From CALACW01 sp963627915 (GTDB taxonomy: Bacteria; Bacillota; Clostridia; Oscillospirales; Acutalibacteraceae), in assembly GCA_963627915.1 (NCBI GenBank), contig CAVGCY010000051.1, forward strand, positions 1 through 64,000: a DNA stretch of 64,000 nucleotides. Reading direction: 5' to 3'. A program made the translations under genes and the position numbers. The notes beneath the pieces are model-generated. The model did no database searches. It saw only the letters and a program-made list of their open reading frames with translations, and had not been told where the DNA came from. Below, piece by piece: positions 34,489 to 43,281 of this stretch (the first letter of the stretch is position 1; every line of letters begins with the position of its first letter).

Positions 34489-36171
34489 ATGGATAAAAAT
34501 TTAGAAAAAGAAAAAGAACTTTACCGTAAAGAGCGTAAGGAGCGTATTTCCAAAAACGCGAAGGCGAACGAAAAAGGCTCGTCGAAGGGTAGAGATCATA
34601 CCGCGGCGGTAAGCAAGGTCATTTCGTGGATATTCTGCATTGTCCTTGTCGGCGCAATCGTTGTCGGAACTGTCTTTCAGTTCGGCGTTCCCCAGAAGGT
34701 GCTCAGAGCCGTTAAAATTGACGGAAAGTCATATTCGGCGGCGGAGTACGCGTTTTACTATGCGTCCGTATACAATTCGTTCGCAAATTATTCAAAGAAT
34801 TACGGTTCGACATACGCCGACGGATTCGATTACAATCAGTCCGCCGCGGATCAGACGCACACGGATTCGGACGGCAACGAGGAAACCTTCGATAAATATT
34901 TCGCTCAGCTTGCCGTTGATAACATGGCGAACGTAAAGAGATATTATGCCAAGGCTCTCGAGGAAAATATCGAGCTTACCGACGAGGATAACGAGACTAT
35001 CAACGAGGCTATGACCCAGTTTGACGAGGCGCGCGGAAATTATTCCGTATCGAGTTATCTCAGCAAGGCTTACGGCAGAGGAATTACCGAAAAGCTTTTC
35101 AAAAAAGTCGTTACCGAGCAGCAGTACGTTACTCGTTTCAAAGAGATTAAAAACGAGGAACTCGGCAATGATATAACCGAGGATAAAATCAACGAGGAGT
35201 ATTCCGCAAACAAGAAGGATTATGACGTAGTTGATTTCAGATGGTATACAATCGACATCGATACCGACGCGGCCGATACGGACGCGGCTAAGAGTGAGGC
35301 GGAGGCCAGAGCCGATGAATTTATCGCGGCGGTAAAGGCTGACGGCAACACCGAGGACGCGTTTAAAAAGCAGGCAATAGTTTTCCTCGATTCCGAATCC
35401 GAGGATTACGAGACGAATAAGGAAACGTATTCAAAGGACGGAGCAACCATTCTCCATAAGACTGATTATGCTACAATCTCTTCTTCCGTAAGCACCGACG
35501 CGGCAGACTGGATTTATTCCGTTGACGACAGCGGCAATTACAACAGACCTTCGGGCGAAATGGCAAAGTATTCGACCGACGAGTATGTTTATGTAATCTA
35601 TACTCTCGGCGCACCCTATCAGGATACCGTTAAACCGGTAAGCGTACGTCACATTCTCTGCGCGTTTTCGGACGATACGAGCGCGGAGCCGACCGACGAG
35701 GAGAAGCAGGCCGCCAAGGAGAAGGCGGAAACCGTTCTTCAAAGCTATAAGGATTCTCTTGAGCAGAGCGGCAAGGAATACGATGAGGACGCGTTTGTAA
35801 ATCTCGTTTCGGAAAATTCGGACGATACGGGCACGTCGAGCAGCGGCGGACTTATCGAGGACATGATAAACAACGACCAGTATGTAGCCGAATTTGAGGA
35901 CTGGGCTTTTGCCGAGGGCGATTTTGCCGGCGAGGTAAGAAAAGCAGGCGACGTAGGAATTATCGAAACGGAGTACGGCTATCATGTTATGTACTTTGTA
36001 AGTCAGGCAGACGAACCGTCATGGTATACGACTATTAAGGACAGTCTTACGGATACCGAGTCCGATGAGTACTGGGAGGATTTCGAGGCTCAGTTCAGCG
36101 AGGACGATATCACGACCGTAGACTGGGTTAAGGATAAGGTTGTTAAGGATCAGGTCGCAAGATACGCATAA
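34489..36171 (+). CDS. Membrane-anchored peptidylprolyl isomerase (PrsA-like, parvulin domain)
   Basis: A 560-residue foldase: a basic and acidic cytoplasmic start (1-45), one membrane helix (about 46-66), a chaperone region beginning KIDGKSYSAAEYAFYYASVYN, and a parvulin domain at about 385-510 with VSVRHILCAF, SSGGLIEDM and YGYHVMYFV. Here the conserved RHIL His is present, unlike in its neighbour. It should assist folding of exported proteins outside the membrane. No lipobox is seen, so it is held by a transmembrane anchor rather than a lipid. It has its own promoter and a strong terminator. Confidence 0.88.
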   Translation: MDKNLEKEKELYRKERKERISKNAKANEKGSSKGRDHTAAVSKVISWIFCIVLVGAIVVGTVFQFGVPQKVLRAVKIDGKSYSAAEYAFYYASVYNSFANYSKNYGSTYADGFDYNQSAADQTHTDSDGNEETFDKYFAQLAVDNMANVKRYYAKALEENIELTDEDNETINEAMTQFDEARGNYSVSSYLSKAYGRGITEKLFKKVVTEQQYVTRFKEIKNEELGNDITEDKINEEYSANKKDYDVVDFRWYTIDIDTDAADTDAAKSEAEARADEFIAAVKADGNTEDAFKKQAIVFLDSESEDYETNKETYSKDGATILHKTDYATISSSVSTDAADWIYSVDDSGNYNRPSGEMAKYSTDEYVYVIYTLGAPYQDTVKPVSVRHILCAFSDDTSAEPTDEEKQAAKEKAETVLQSYKDSLEQSGKEYDEDAFVNLVSENSDDTGTSSSGGLIEDMINNDQYVAEFEDWAFAEGDFAGEVRKAGDVGIIETEYGYHVMYFVSQADEPSWYTTIKDSLTDTESDEYWEDFEAQFSEDDITTVDWVKDKVVKDQVARYA

Positions 36172-36210
36172 ATTCTTTAAACGAAATTTATAGAATTATA
36201 AAACGAACAG

Positions 36211-36246
36211 GGAGCTGTAAAACCGGTTTTTACAGCTCCGTTTTTT
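36211..36246 (+). terminator. Rho-independent terminator after the foldase gene
   Basis: GGAGCTGTAAAA (36211-36222) pairs perfectly with TTTTACAGCTCC (36228-36239) around a 5-base loop, followed by GTTTTTT. It lies between convergent genes. Confidence 0.9.
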
Positions 36247-36292
36247 ATGGAGTCGGGGAAAAATGTTCGGACTTTTTAACCTCTTTTTGCGG

Positions 36293-36655
36293 CTAAAAAA
36301 CGCTTTGAGGCGACAGTCTTTCTCCGTCGCGTACGCCCGTTATGAAGTTTCTTGCCTCGTCGAGAATACATTTATAATCTTCGCTTTCGTTTTCTGCCGC
36401 GCAGACTATGTTGCTGAGGTGTATTTCCATTTCGTCCACATCCTCGTGTTTTAATATAATTGCAAGAAGTTTTTTGTCCTTTTCCCATTTGCCGAAAAGT
36501 TCCCGCGCACGAAGCGAATCGATATCGCTTTCGTTTTCCATAATCTCTATCTCCGATATCGATTTCGTAAGAGTTCTGTCCGTATACGCCGAGCCGCCGA
36601 CCGCAAGCGCAAGACAGAAAAACGGTATAATTATCGCGGTTATGAGCCGTTTCAT
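36293..36655 (-). CDS. DUF4363-like small secreted or anchored protein
   Basis: A 120-residue protein with an N-terminal hydrophobic segment (about residues 4-24) and a helical, charged remainder rich in Glu and Asp. It matches in size and plan the DUF4363 family, which typically lies next to DUF421/YetF genes in spore-forming Firmicutes, as here. No catalytic motif is visible and the function is unknown. It follows the YetF-like gene by three bases on the minus strand and is surely co-transcribed. Confidence 0.7.
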   Translation of the reverse strand: MKRLITAIIIPFFCLALAVGGSAYTDRTLTKSISEIEIMENESDIDSLRARELFGKWEKDKKLLAIILKHEDVDEMEIHLSNIVCAAENESEDYKCILDEARNFITGVRDGERLSPQSVF

Positions 36656-36658
36656 GAT

Positions 36659-37339
36659 TTATTTCTCCTTTTTTATAATATTAACCCTGCCCGATTTTGT
36701 CTGAGTCATCAGCAGAATGTTTTCGGGCGAGGTTTTTTTCTTTTCTATCGTTTTTTTAAGCTGTTCTTCGTTCGTATTGCACAGTGAAAAATCCGTTTTT
36801 ATAATTCTGCCGTCCGAAACGACAACGCACGGCATACCCGCGTCTTCGGCGGGGATATTCAGGTCTTTTCTTTTAACGTTTTCTTCTGCCGGCTTTTTCA
36901 TGACGCTCAAAACCCCGTTTGTTTCGGCTATCGCATACTGAACCTCCGATATGTCGAAAATATCCTTTTGCCTCAGAGCCTCAAGTATATCGTCGACCGT
37001 GTATCTTAAGTCTTTTATGAGTTTTTGGTCAATGACTCCGTCTCTGATTACAACGACGGGATTTCCCTGAAGCAGATTCCTTGCCTTGATGCTTTTCATT
37101 CCGATTACCGACATGATTATTTCAAACGACGCAAGAAGAAGTACCGCCGTTAAGGAGTTCATAAGAGGCGTGTCGTTGTCCTGCATGGGAATTGCGGCAA
37201 TTTCCGAGAGCATTATCGTTATTACGAGTTCGCCCGGCTGAAGCTGAGCTATCTGCCGTTTACCCATCAGGCGGATTACCGCCGTCAGAAAGAAATAAAG
37301 AATAACCGTTCTCACAAACGATGTAAGCATATATATCAA
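36659..37339 (-). CDS. YetF-like membrane protein (DUF421)
   Basis: A 226-residue protein with three N-terminal membrane helices and the DUF421 signature TAVIRLMGKRQIAQLQPGELVITIMLSEIAAIPMQ, here given by its parts GKRQIAQLQPGEL and SEIAAIPM. The C-terminal cytoplasmic domain has LLQGNPVVVIRDGVI and DLRYTVDDILEALRQKDIFD. YetF-type proteins occur in many Bacillus and Clostridium genomes, some in the spore inner membrane. Divergence from the germination operon makes a spore role plausible, but this is inferred. Confidence 0.88.
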   Translation of the reverse strand: MIYMLTSFVRTVILYFFLTAVIRLMGKRQIAQLQPGELVITIMLSEIAAIPMQDNDTPLMNSLTAVLLLASFEIIMSVIGMKSIKARNLLQGNPVVVIRDGVIDQKLIKDLRYTVDDILEALRQKDIFDISEVQYAIAETNGVLSVMKKPAEENVKRKDLNIPAEDAGMPCVVVSDGRIIKTDFSLCNTNEEQLKKTIEKKKTSPENILLMTQTKSGRVNIIKKEK

Positions 37340-37368
37340 TCCTCCTTCGTGATATATATACTTTTTCC

Positions 37369-37398
37369 GTATATTTGAAAAAAATACGGTTATGATTA
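37369..37398 (+). promoter_or_regulatory. Possible forespore (sigma-G-like) promoter of the gerA operon
   Basis: GTATA (37369-37373) is followed 17 bases later by TATGATTA, a partial match to the sigma-G -10 consensus CATnnTA. ger operons are sigma-G controlled in Bacillus. The match is imperfect and the AT-rich context makes chance likely. Confidence 0.25.
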
Positions 37399-37429
37399 TA
37401 TTGAATTTACAAAAACAGGACTGATTTTT

Positions 37430-38920
37430 ATGAATAATTCCGAATTTAATCCCGAACGGAGTGCGTCGGGCGGAGTGTATTTTGATATTTTAAAAAATAA
37501 AATATATCTGAGAGAACGCTTCGGCGGCACGTTCGATCTTATTATCGACGAGCATAAAACGGACGTTAATACGGTCGTCTTTGCGTCTCTTGACGGTATG
37601 TATAACAATCTTCTTGCTGTCGGCGCGGTTATAAATCCCGTGTGCGAATGTCTTAAAAACGCTGAAAATCCCGATGAGCTTTTTAAAATGATAACCGATA
37701 TTTCCCCTGCCGAGTGCGACTGCAGAAGTGAATTTGAGCTTGAAAAAATCGTGCTGTCCGTCATAGAGGGATGCATGGCGGTATTTATAAACGGAATCGG
37801 AGCCGCGCTGATTTTCAGCGTTCAGGGCTATTCAAAACGAACGACTGAGGAGCCGCAAAGCGAGGTTCAGGAGTTCGGTTCGCGGGAAGGATTCGTTGAG
37901 ATGTTCAAGGATAACGTGACCTTGCTGCGCAGACGGCTTAAAACGCCCGATCTTGTATTTGAAACCATGGATATAGGCTCTGCGGGAAAAACGAAGGTCT
38001 GCGTCTGCTATGACTCGAAGCGCGTTTCGACCGATGTTCTCGACAGCGTAATTTCAAGAATCGAAAATGCCGAAATCGATTTGCTTTTGGGCGCGGGAGA
38101 GCTTAAGCCGTTTCTGGATACGAATTTTCCGTCTTTCTTTTCGGGCGTCGGAATTACGGAACGACCCGATGTTTTGGCTTCGAAATTAAGCGAGGGAAGA
38201 GTTGGTATTTTTGTTGACGGCAGTCCGTTTGCGCTGTTTGTACCGCATTTGTTTATCGAAAATTTTCATTCGCTCGACGATTATTTCAACCGTCCGTACT
38301 ACGTTTCCCTGATAAGACCGCTTAAGCTTATATGTTTCTTTGTTTCGGTTGCTCTGCCCGGAATGTTCGTCGCTGTCGGAACTTTTCATCAGGAGCTTTT
38401 TCCGTCAGACGTTCTCTATGATATTGTCGCCTCATCGAGCAAAACCCCGTTTCCGCTTACGGTCGAGGCTCTGGTTATACATTTTATTTACGAAATAGTA
38501 AGGGAGGCGGGGCTGCGTGTTCCCAAGGCTGTCGGTCATGCCGTCAGCATTGTCGGCGCGCTTGTTATCGGCGACGCCGCCGTTACCGCGGGGCTTATTG
38601 CCGCCCCGATGCTTATCATAGTCGCCGTAACCGCCGTTTCGTCCGCCGCCGTTCCGTCTGTATATCAGCCCGCCGCCGTGCTGAGATTTATATTTATAAT
38701 CGTCGGCGGACTGTTCGGCATGTACGGGATTTTTACGGCGTTCGGATTTATTGCGGCAAATTTATGCTCCGTCAATCCGTACGGAGTGCCGTTTATGTCG
38801 CCCGTATCGCCGTTTGACAAAAGAGCGCAGAAGGACGGAATTATTTTTGCCGGGATTAAAAAGGCTGGCGGACGCAGGGTTAAAATACAAAACCTGAAAG
38901 GAAGCGACATAAAAGAATGA
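37430..38920 (+). CDS. gerA: Spore germination receptor subunit A
   Basis: A 496-residue GerA/GerABKA-family protein. A hydrophilic N-terminal domain (about 1-280) carries DNVTLLRRRLKTPDL-type blocks and GAGELKPFLD, and a membrane domain with about five helices follows, with RPYYVSLIRPLKLICFFVS, LPGMFVAVGTFHQELFP, EIVREAGLRVPKAVGHAVS and GDAAVTAGLIAAP. In spores it sits in the inner membrane with the B and C subunits and responds to germinants. It is the first gene of the set; the stop of gerA overlaps the start of gerB. The germinant is unknown. Confidence 0.95.
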   Translation: MNNSEFNPERSASGGVYFDILKNKIYLRERFGGTFDLIIDEHKTDVNTVVFASLDGMYNNLLAVGAVINPVCECLKNAENPDELFKMITDISPAECDCRSEFELEKIVLSVIEGCMAVFINGIGAALIFSVQGYSKRTTEEPQSEVQEFGSREGFVEMFKDNVTLLRRRLKTPDLVFETMDIGSAGKTKVCVCYDSKRVSTDVLDSVISRIENAEIDLLLGAGELKPFLDTNFPSFFSGVGITERPDVLASKLSEGRVGIFVDGSPFALFVPHLFIENFHSLDDYFNRPYYVSLIRPLKLICFFVSVALPGMFVAVGTFHQELFPSDVLYDIVASSSKTPFPLTVEALVIHFIYEIVREAGLRVPKAVGHAVSIVGALVIGDAAVTAGLIAAPMLIIVAVTAVSSAAVPSVYQPAAVLRFIFIIVGGLFGMYGIFTAFGFIAANLCSVNPYGVPFMSPVSPFDKRAQKDGIIFAGIKKAGGRRVKIQNLKGSDIKE

Positions 38921-40011
38921 GCGCACCTAACCGAAAAATCACTCCGGTTCAGCTTTTTGCCGTGCTGTTTCTAAGCAGGCTTTTCGCGTCGATGACTTAC
39001 ATTTCCGGGCTTGACCGCGATTTGCTGCCGGGAGAAACGGTTGCGGCAATGCTGGCGTCGTGCGTTTTTATAATACTGTGCGGAGCGTGCGTCGGAGTGT
39101 TTTTGAAAAACGATTCGTCAACGGGAATCCTTATGAGAACAAAAAGCCTGTCAAAGTCTTTTTTTATTTTTACGGATATTTTTTATCTTGTATTCTTTAC
39201 GGCTTACTGTGCGCTTGCGTCGGCAAGATTCAATCTGTTCGTAAACTCGATTGTATTTCCCGATTCCGATATGAGCGTCTTGATTCTGCCCGTAATTGCC
39301 GGATGCGCGCTTATTGCTTATAACGGAATGGAATCCGTATCGAGAAGCTCGGTGCTCTTTTTGTTTACGGTTGCATTTTCACTGATATTCGTATTCGTTA
39401 CCGCGTCGTCAAAATTCGATATTTTAAATTTTCGCGGTATAAGACCCGGCAGCGGAGCGGAGATTTTTCAGACGGGTTTCCTGTCCGCGTCGCGAACCGC
39501 GGAGCTTGCGAGCGTTCCGATTCTTACGTCTTTTGTAAACGGCAGACTCTCAAAGGCAATGTTCGGCTGGACGGCTGCCGTTTCGCTTTCGCTCGTACTG
39601 ATTTCGTCAATGATATCGGGCGTTCTCGGCGGTTTCGGATATGAGCAGATTTTTCCGATGTATTCTCTGACCGTTCTTGCGGAGTTTGGAATATTGGAAA
39701 GGCTCGACGCTGTTATTACGGCTGTCTGGGTGCTTTGCTTTATATCGAAAATGTCGTATTTTCTGTTTGTAAATTCGTATCTTCTTAAAGAGCTTACGGG
39801 AATTAAAAGGAAATTTTCGCCGTTTGTATGCGCGGTTCCTGTCTGTATCGGCGCGTTAGCCGCGTCGGACAGTGTGGATATTCTGGCACGGGTTATAAAA
39901 TCGGGTTTTCTCGGCGTTCTGTTTATCGTAGGAACGGTTGTTCTGCCCGTTGTTACGGTTATATCGGAGAAGCTTTGCGTAAAAAAAAGAGGGTCGGAGG
40001 CGGTCGGATGA
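38917..40011 (+). CDS. gerB: Spore germination receptor subunit B (permease-like)
   Basis: A 364-residue protein with about ten membrane helices, homologous to amino-acid permeases of the APC type. Typical GerB features are ITPVQLFAVLFLSRLF at the start, an early long periplasmic loop, and FDILNFRGIRPGSGAEIF in the middle. It is thought to bind the germinant directly and to act with the A and C subunits. ATGA overlaps join it to gerA and gerC. Its family is often annotated as endospore germination permease. Confidence 0.93.
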   Translation: MSAPNRKITPVQLFAVLFLSRLFASMTYISGLDRDLLPGETVAAMLASCVFIILCGACVGVFLKNDSSTGILMRTKSLSKSFFIFTDIFYLVFFTAYCALASARFNLFVNSIVFPDSDMSVLILPVIAGCALIAYNGMESVSRSSVLFLFTVAFSLIFVFVTASSKFDILNFRGIRPGSGAEIFQTGFLSASRTAELASVPILTSFVNGRLSKAMFGWTAAVSLSLVLISSMISGVLGGFGYEQIFPMYSLTVLAEFGILERLDAVITAVWVLCFISKMSYFLFVNSYLLKELTGIKRKFSPFVCAVPVCIGALAASDSVDILARVIKSGFLGVLFIVGTVVLPVVTVISEKLCVKKRGSEAVG

Positions 40012-41165
40012 AACGGAAAATTACTGCGGCTGCGGCCGTGCTTGTATTGATATGCACGGTGCTTTCGTCGTGTTCTCCCGGAGAAACGGAGCTTAGAAAC
40101 AGGCTTATTATAGAGGGGATGGGTGTGGATAAGCTCGGCGGGGAATATATTCTTACCGTACAGACGCTCAATACCGCTCAGGAGCAGAGTACCGACAATC
40201 CAGCGTCGGACGAGGCGGTGAGCGTTTATACCGTAAAAGGAAAAAGCGTTTGCGAGGCTCTCGGCAGACTTCGCCTTGTCAGCGGAAAAAATCCGCTTTA
40301 TTCTCAAAACAGAATTATAATTATCGGTTCATCGGCGGAGAACGAAATAAGCGAATCGCTTGATTTCTTTGTCAGGGAATATGCGTCGAGGATAAATGTT
40401 CTTGTCGCCGTCAGTGAAAACAGCGCGTCGGACATACTCTGCGCTCAGTCAGACGCGGGGACTATAGGCGCAAAAAATATTCAGGAAATAATAGAGCAGG
40501 CTAAATTATATTCGTATGCCGCAGAGAGCGAAATATATTATCTTATGAACGCATTTTCGGATAAAAACGCGGGCGTGTGCGTCCCGCTTCTGACGACGGA
40601 AAAAGGCGTGAAGGGCAAAAACGATGAAACCGTAACTCTGTCGGGGACGCGTGTGTTTAAAAATTGCGAGGCAAAATGTACCCTGAGCCCGGAGGAAACG
40701 GTAATGTATCTTCTTGCGTCGGGCAAAAGCGAAAAATGCGAAATTTCGTTTGAGGATTCCGATGGAGTTAATACCGCAGTCGAGATACTTAAATCAAAAA
40801 CGACCGTCAAAACGGGAAAAAAGGAGCTGCCGGACGCGCGGGCGGAAGTAAAAATTAAGTGCGGCGCGGGAGTTCTCGAATATGATTCCGGTTCGCCCGA
40901 CGGGCTTGACAGGCTTAAGCTTGACGAGATAACGGAAATTACGGAAAAAATGATTGAGGACGGCATGAGGGCTTTGTTTGAAAAAATGTTCAAAGAGGAG
41001 AAAACGGACATATTCGGATTCAACAGCAGATTTTCGTTTTCTCAGAGAAAGAAATATTACGAATTTGAGGACGGCTGGGAGTCCGTTATTTCAAAAATCG
41101 AACCGAAAATAACGGTCGACGTCGAATTGAAGAGAATCGGAATAAATTCGGCGAGGTTCGGTTAG
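40008..41165 (+). CDS. gerC: Spore germination receptor subunit C (lipoprotein)
   Basis: A 385-residue Ger(x)C-family lipoprotein. From ATG 40008, which overlaps the gerB stop and follows a GGAGG site by seven bases, the signal peptide ends in the lipobox VLSSC (Cys near residue 21). ELRNRLIIEGMGVDKLGGEYILTVQTL is represented by IIEGMGVDKL, and SQNRIIIIGSSA and FFVREYASRINVLVAVSE are the conserved middle blocks. The protein is held on the outer face of the spore inner membrane. Lipidation would need Lgt and, for maturation, LspA, which is encoded at 53201. Confidence 0.93.
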   Translation: MKRKITAAAAVLVLICTVLSSCSPGETELRNRLIIEGMGVDKLGGEYILTVQTLNTAQEQSTDNPASDEAVSVYTVKGKSVCEALGRLRLVSGKNPLYSQNRIIIIGSSAENEISESLDFFVREYASRINVLVAVSENSASDILCAQSDAGTIGAKNIQEIIEQAKLYSYAAESEIYYLMNAFSDKNAGVCVPLLTTEKGVKGKNDETVTLSGTRVFKNCEAKCTLSPEETVMYLLASGKSEKCEISFEDSDGVNTAVEILKSKTTVKTGKKELPDARAEVKIKCGAGVLEYDSGSPDGLDRLKLDEITEITEKMIEDGMRALFEKMFKEEKTDIFGFNSRFSFSQRKKYYEFEDGWESVISKIEPKITVDVELKRIGINSARFG

Positions 41166-41184
41166 TTTTTTTGTCGATTTGGTA

Positions 41185-41213
41185 TTTACTTTTCTTATAT
41201 TTTATATTATTAT
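41185..41213 (+). promoter_or_regulatory. Probable promoter of the miaB-ylbF unit
   Basis: TTTACT (41185-41190) and TATTAT (41208-41213) are 17 bases apart in a very AT-rich gap. Two TATAATGCG copies follow at 41221 and 41232, without a clear -35 box for either. Confidence 0.45.
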
Positions 41214-41284
41214 ATATTATTATAATGCGTATATAATGCGTAAAATGCCCGAATATCGTTTCGGACGCATTCACGGAGGATAAA

Positions 41285-42724
41285 GTGGATACCGTTAAGT
41301 ATAAAAAAAATGTTTTCGTATCCGGCGAGGAGATTGACAGACAGAAAAATTATGCTTCCCTTGCCGCGCAGATACTTTCTTCAAGATATAACGACGCTCC
41401 CAAGGCGTTCGTGCACACATACGGCTGCCAGGGCAACGTTTCCGACTCCGAAAGGATAAAGGGCGTTCTTAAATCCATGGGATATGAATTTGTCAGCGAG
41501 CCGGAAAACGCGGATCTTGTTCTTTTCAACACATGCGCCGTAAGAGAACATGCCGAGGACAGAGTTTTCGGCAACGTCGGAGCTTTAAAGCCGATAAAGA
41601 CCGTGCGCCCCGGTATGATTATCGCGCTGTGCGGGTGTATGGTTCAGCAGGAGCGCATAGCCGAAAAAATTAAAAAAAGCTATCCGTTCGTAAATCTCGT
41701 GTTCGGCACGTTCGCGCTTCACAGAGTTCCCGAGCTTCTTTACAGGGTTCTGAGTACGGGCAGACGGGTTTTTGAAATAAATCCCGGCGATTCACACGGA
41801 GCTATAGCCGAGGGAATGCCCGTATGCCGCGACAGGGGAGCGAAGGCGTGGCTTCCGGTTATGTACGGATGTGACAATTTTTGCAGCTACTGCATTGTTC
41901 CGTATGTAAGAGGCAGGGAGCGAAGCCGCCGTCCCGAGGACGTCATAGCCGAGGCAAAGGAGCTTATCGCCGGGGGAGCTAAGGATATAACGCTTCTCGG
42001 TCAGAATGTAAATTCATACGGCAAAGGGTGCGGTTTCGATATGAATTTTGCATCCCTTTTAAGAGAAATAAACGCGCTCGACGGCGATTTTATCATAAGA
42101 TTTATGACATCCCACCCGAAGGACTGTACATTCGAGCTTCTTGACGCAATGGCGGAATGCGAAAAGGTCGCAAGGCATCTTCATCTTCCCTTCCAGTCGG
42201 GAAGCGACAGAATATTAAAAGAGATGAACCGTCATTATACGAGGGAGCAATATTTGTCCCTTATAAAATACGCGAAGGAGAAAATGCCCGATATCTCGAT
42301 TACGAGCGATGTTATCGTAGGTTTCCCGGGCGAAACGTACGAGGATTTTTTACAGACGAAGTCGCTTATAGAAGAGGTTGAATTTACTTCTCTGTTTACA
42401 TTCATTTACTCCAGACGCGAGGGTACGAAGGCTGCCGCGATGGACGACCCCGTACCTGCCGCGGAGAAATCAAAATGGTTTAAGGAGCTGTGCGACGCTC
42501 AGGAGGCGATAGCGGGCAGACGAACCGCTTCGACAGTCGGACGAACTTACAGAGTGCTCGTAGAACCCGGCGATGAGGACGGCATGCTTGCGGGCAGAAC
42601 GCAGGGCAATATCACGATTCTGTTCAAGGGTGACGAAAGTCTTGTCGGCACGTTTCAGGATGTAAGAATTACCGGGGCTCTTACATGGATTTTAAACGGA
42701 GAGCTTGTAAATTCAAAGCTGTAA
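41285..42724 (+). CDS. miaB: tRNA-2-methylthio-N6-dimethylallyladenosine synthase
   Basis: A 479-residue radical-SAM enzyme that adds a methylthio group to i6A37 of tRNA. The N-terminal domain has HTYGCQGNVSDSE, FNTCAVREHAEDRVFGNVG and CGCMVQQE, giving the three Cys of the auxiliary cluster. The radical-SAM motif is GCDNFCSYCIVPYVRGRERSR, seen as CDNFCSYC, and a TRAM domain closes the protein. The start is GTG 41285 behind GGAGGA. The substrate-making enzyme MiaA is encoded at 48013, in the same housekeeping run. Confidence 0.96.
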   Translation: MDTVKYKKNVFVSGEEIDRQKNYASLAAQILSSRYNDAPKAFVHTYGCQGNVSDSERIKGVLKSMGYEFVSEPENADLVLFNTCAVREHAEDRVFGNVGALKPIKTVRPGMIIALCGCMVQQERIAEKIKKSYPFVNLVFGTFALHRVPELLYRVLSTGRRVFEINPGDSHGAIAEGMPVCRDRGAKAWLPVMYGCDNFCSYCIVPYVRGRERSRRPEDVIAEAKELIAGGAKDITLLGQNVNSYGKGCGFDMNFASLLREINALDGDFIIRFMTSHPKDCTFELLDAMAECEKVARHLHLPFQSGSDRILKEMNRHYTREQYLSLIKYAKEKMPDISITSDVIVGFPGETYEDFLQTKSLIEEVEFTSLFTFIYSRREGTKAAAMDDPVPAAEKSKWFKELCDAQEAIAGRRTASTVGRTYRVLVEPGDEDGMLAGRTQGNITILFKGDESLVGTFQDVRITGALTWILNGELVNSKL

Positions 42725-42776
42725 TCAAGCATTGTAAATAAAATTAAAATATAAAATACATTCAAGGAGAAAACAC

Positions 42777-43187
42777 ATGGACGTAATCAAAATGACAAGA
42801 GAACTCGGCAAGGCAATTCAGCAGGATGAAAAATATCTCAAATTCACACAGGCTAAAAAAGCCAACGAGGCCGACGATAAATTAAACGAGCTTATCGGAA
42901 AGTTAAATCTTATCCAGCTTTCCTATCAGCAGGAGGCTGAGAAGGAGACTCCCGACGAGGCTAAAATGAAGCAGTTCGACGAGGAGTTCAGAAGCGTATA
43001 CTCAGACGTTATGATTAACGAAAATATGAAAAAGTACGAGGAGGCAAGACAGGAAGTCGATAACATGATGAATTATGTTATGCAGATTCTCTCTCTTTGC
43101 GTAAACGGAGAGGACCCCGACACATGCGAGCCTTCAAACGAGGAGGGCGGCTGTTCGGGCAACTGCTCGGCCTGCTCGGGCTGCTGA
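42777..43187 (+). CDS. YlbF/YmcA-family protein with cysteine-rich tail
   Basis: A 136-residue helical protein of the YlbF/YmcA (DUF964) family. The body has DVIKMTRELGKAIQQDEKY, ANEADDKLNELIGKLN and a long helical pair. In Bacillus, YlbF, YmcA and YaaT form an iron-sulfur-bearing complex that affects RNA maturation and development. Here the last ten residues hold four Cys, spaced as in CSGNCSACSGC, which could bind a cluster. Placement between miaB and mutS is common in Clostridia. The exact family member cannot be decided. Confidence 0.85.
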   Translation: MDVIKMTRELGKAIQQDEKYLKFTQAKKANEADDKLNELIGKLNLIQLSYQQEAEKETPDEAKMKQFDEEFRSVYSDVMINENMKKYEEARQEVDNMMNYVMQILSLCVNGEDPDTCEPSNEEGGCSGNCSACSGC

Positions 43188-43197
43188 TAACAAAAAC

Positions 43198-43242
43198 AGT
43201 GAGAAGCGGACGGGGAAATAAAATTATCCGTTCACTTTTCTC
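43198..43242 (+). terminator. Possible weak terminator after ylbF-like gene
   Basis: AGTGA and ACGG on the left pair with CCGT-TCACT on the right, leaving a 7-base bulge, followed by TTTTCTCTT. The stem is imperfect, and read-through into mutS is likely. Confidence 0.3.
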
Positions 43243-43270
43243 TTAAAAATTTGTAGGACAAATTTTTAAG
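43242..43270. repeat. Perfect 13-bp inverted repeat touching the mutS ribosome site
   Basis: CTTAAAAATTTGT (43242-43254) and ACAAATTTTTAAG (43258-43270) are exact inverse complements around the trinucleotide AGG. The right arm shares its last G with the GGAGG ribosome site (43270-43274) of mutS, ATG 43282. Confidence 0.85.
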
Positions 43271-43281
43271 GAGGCAATTAT

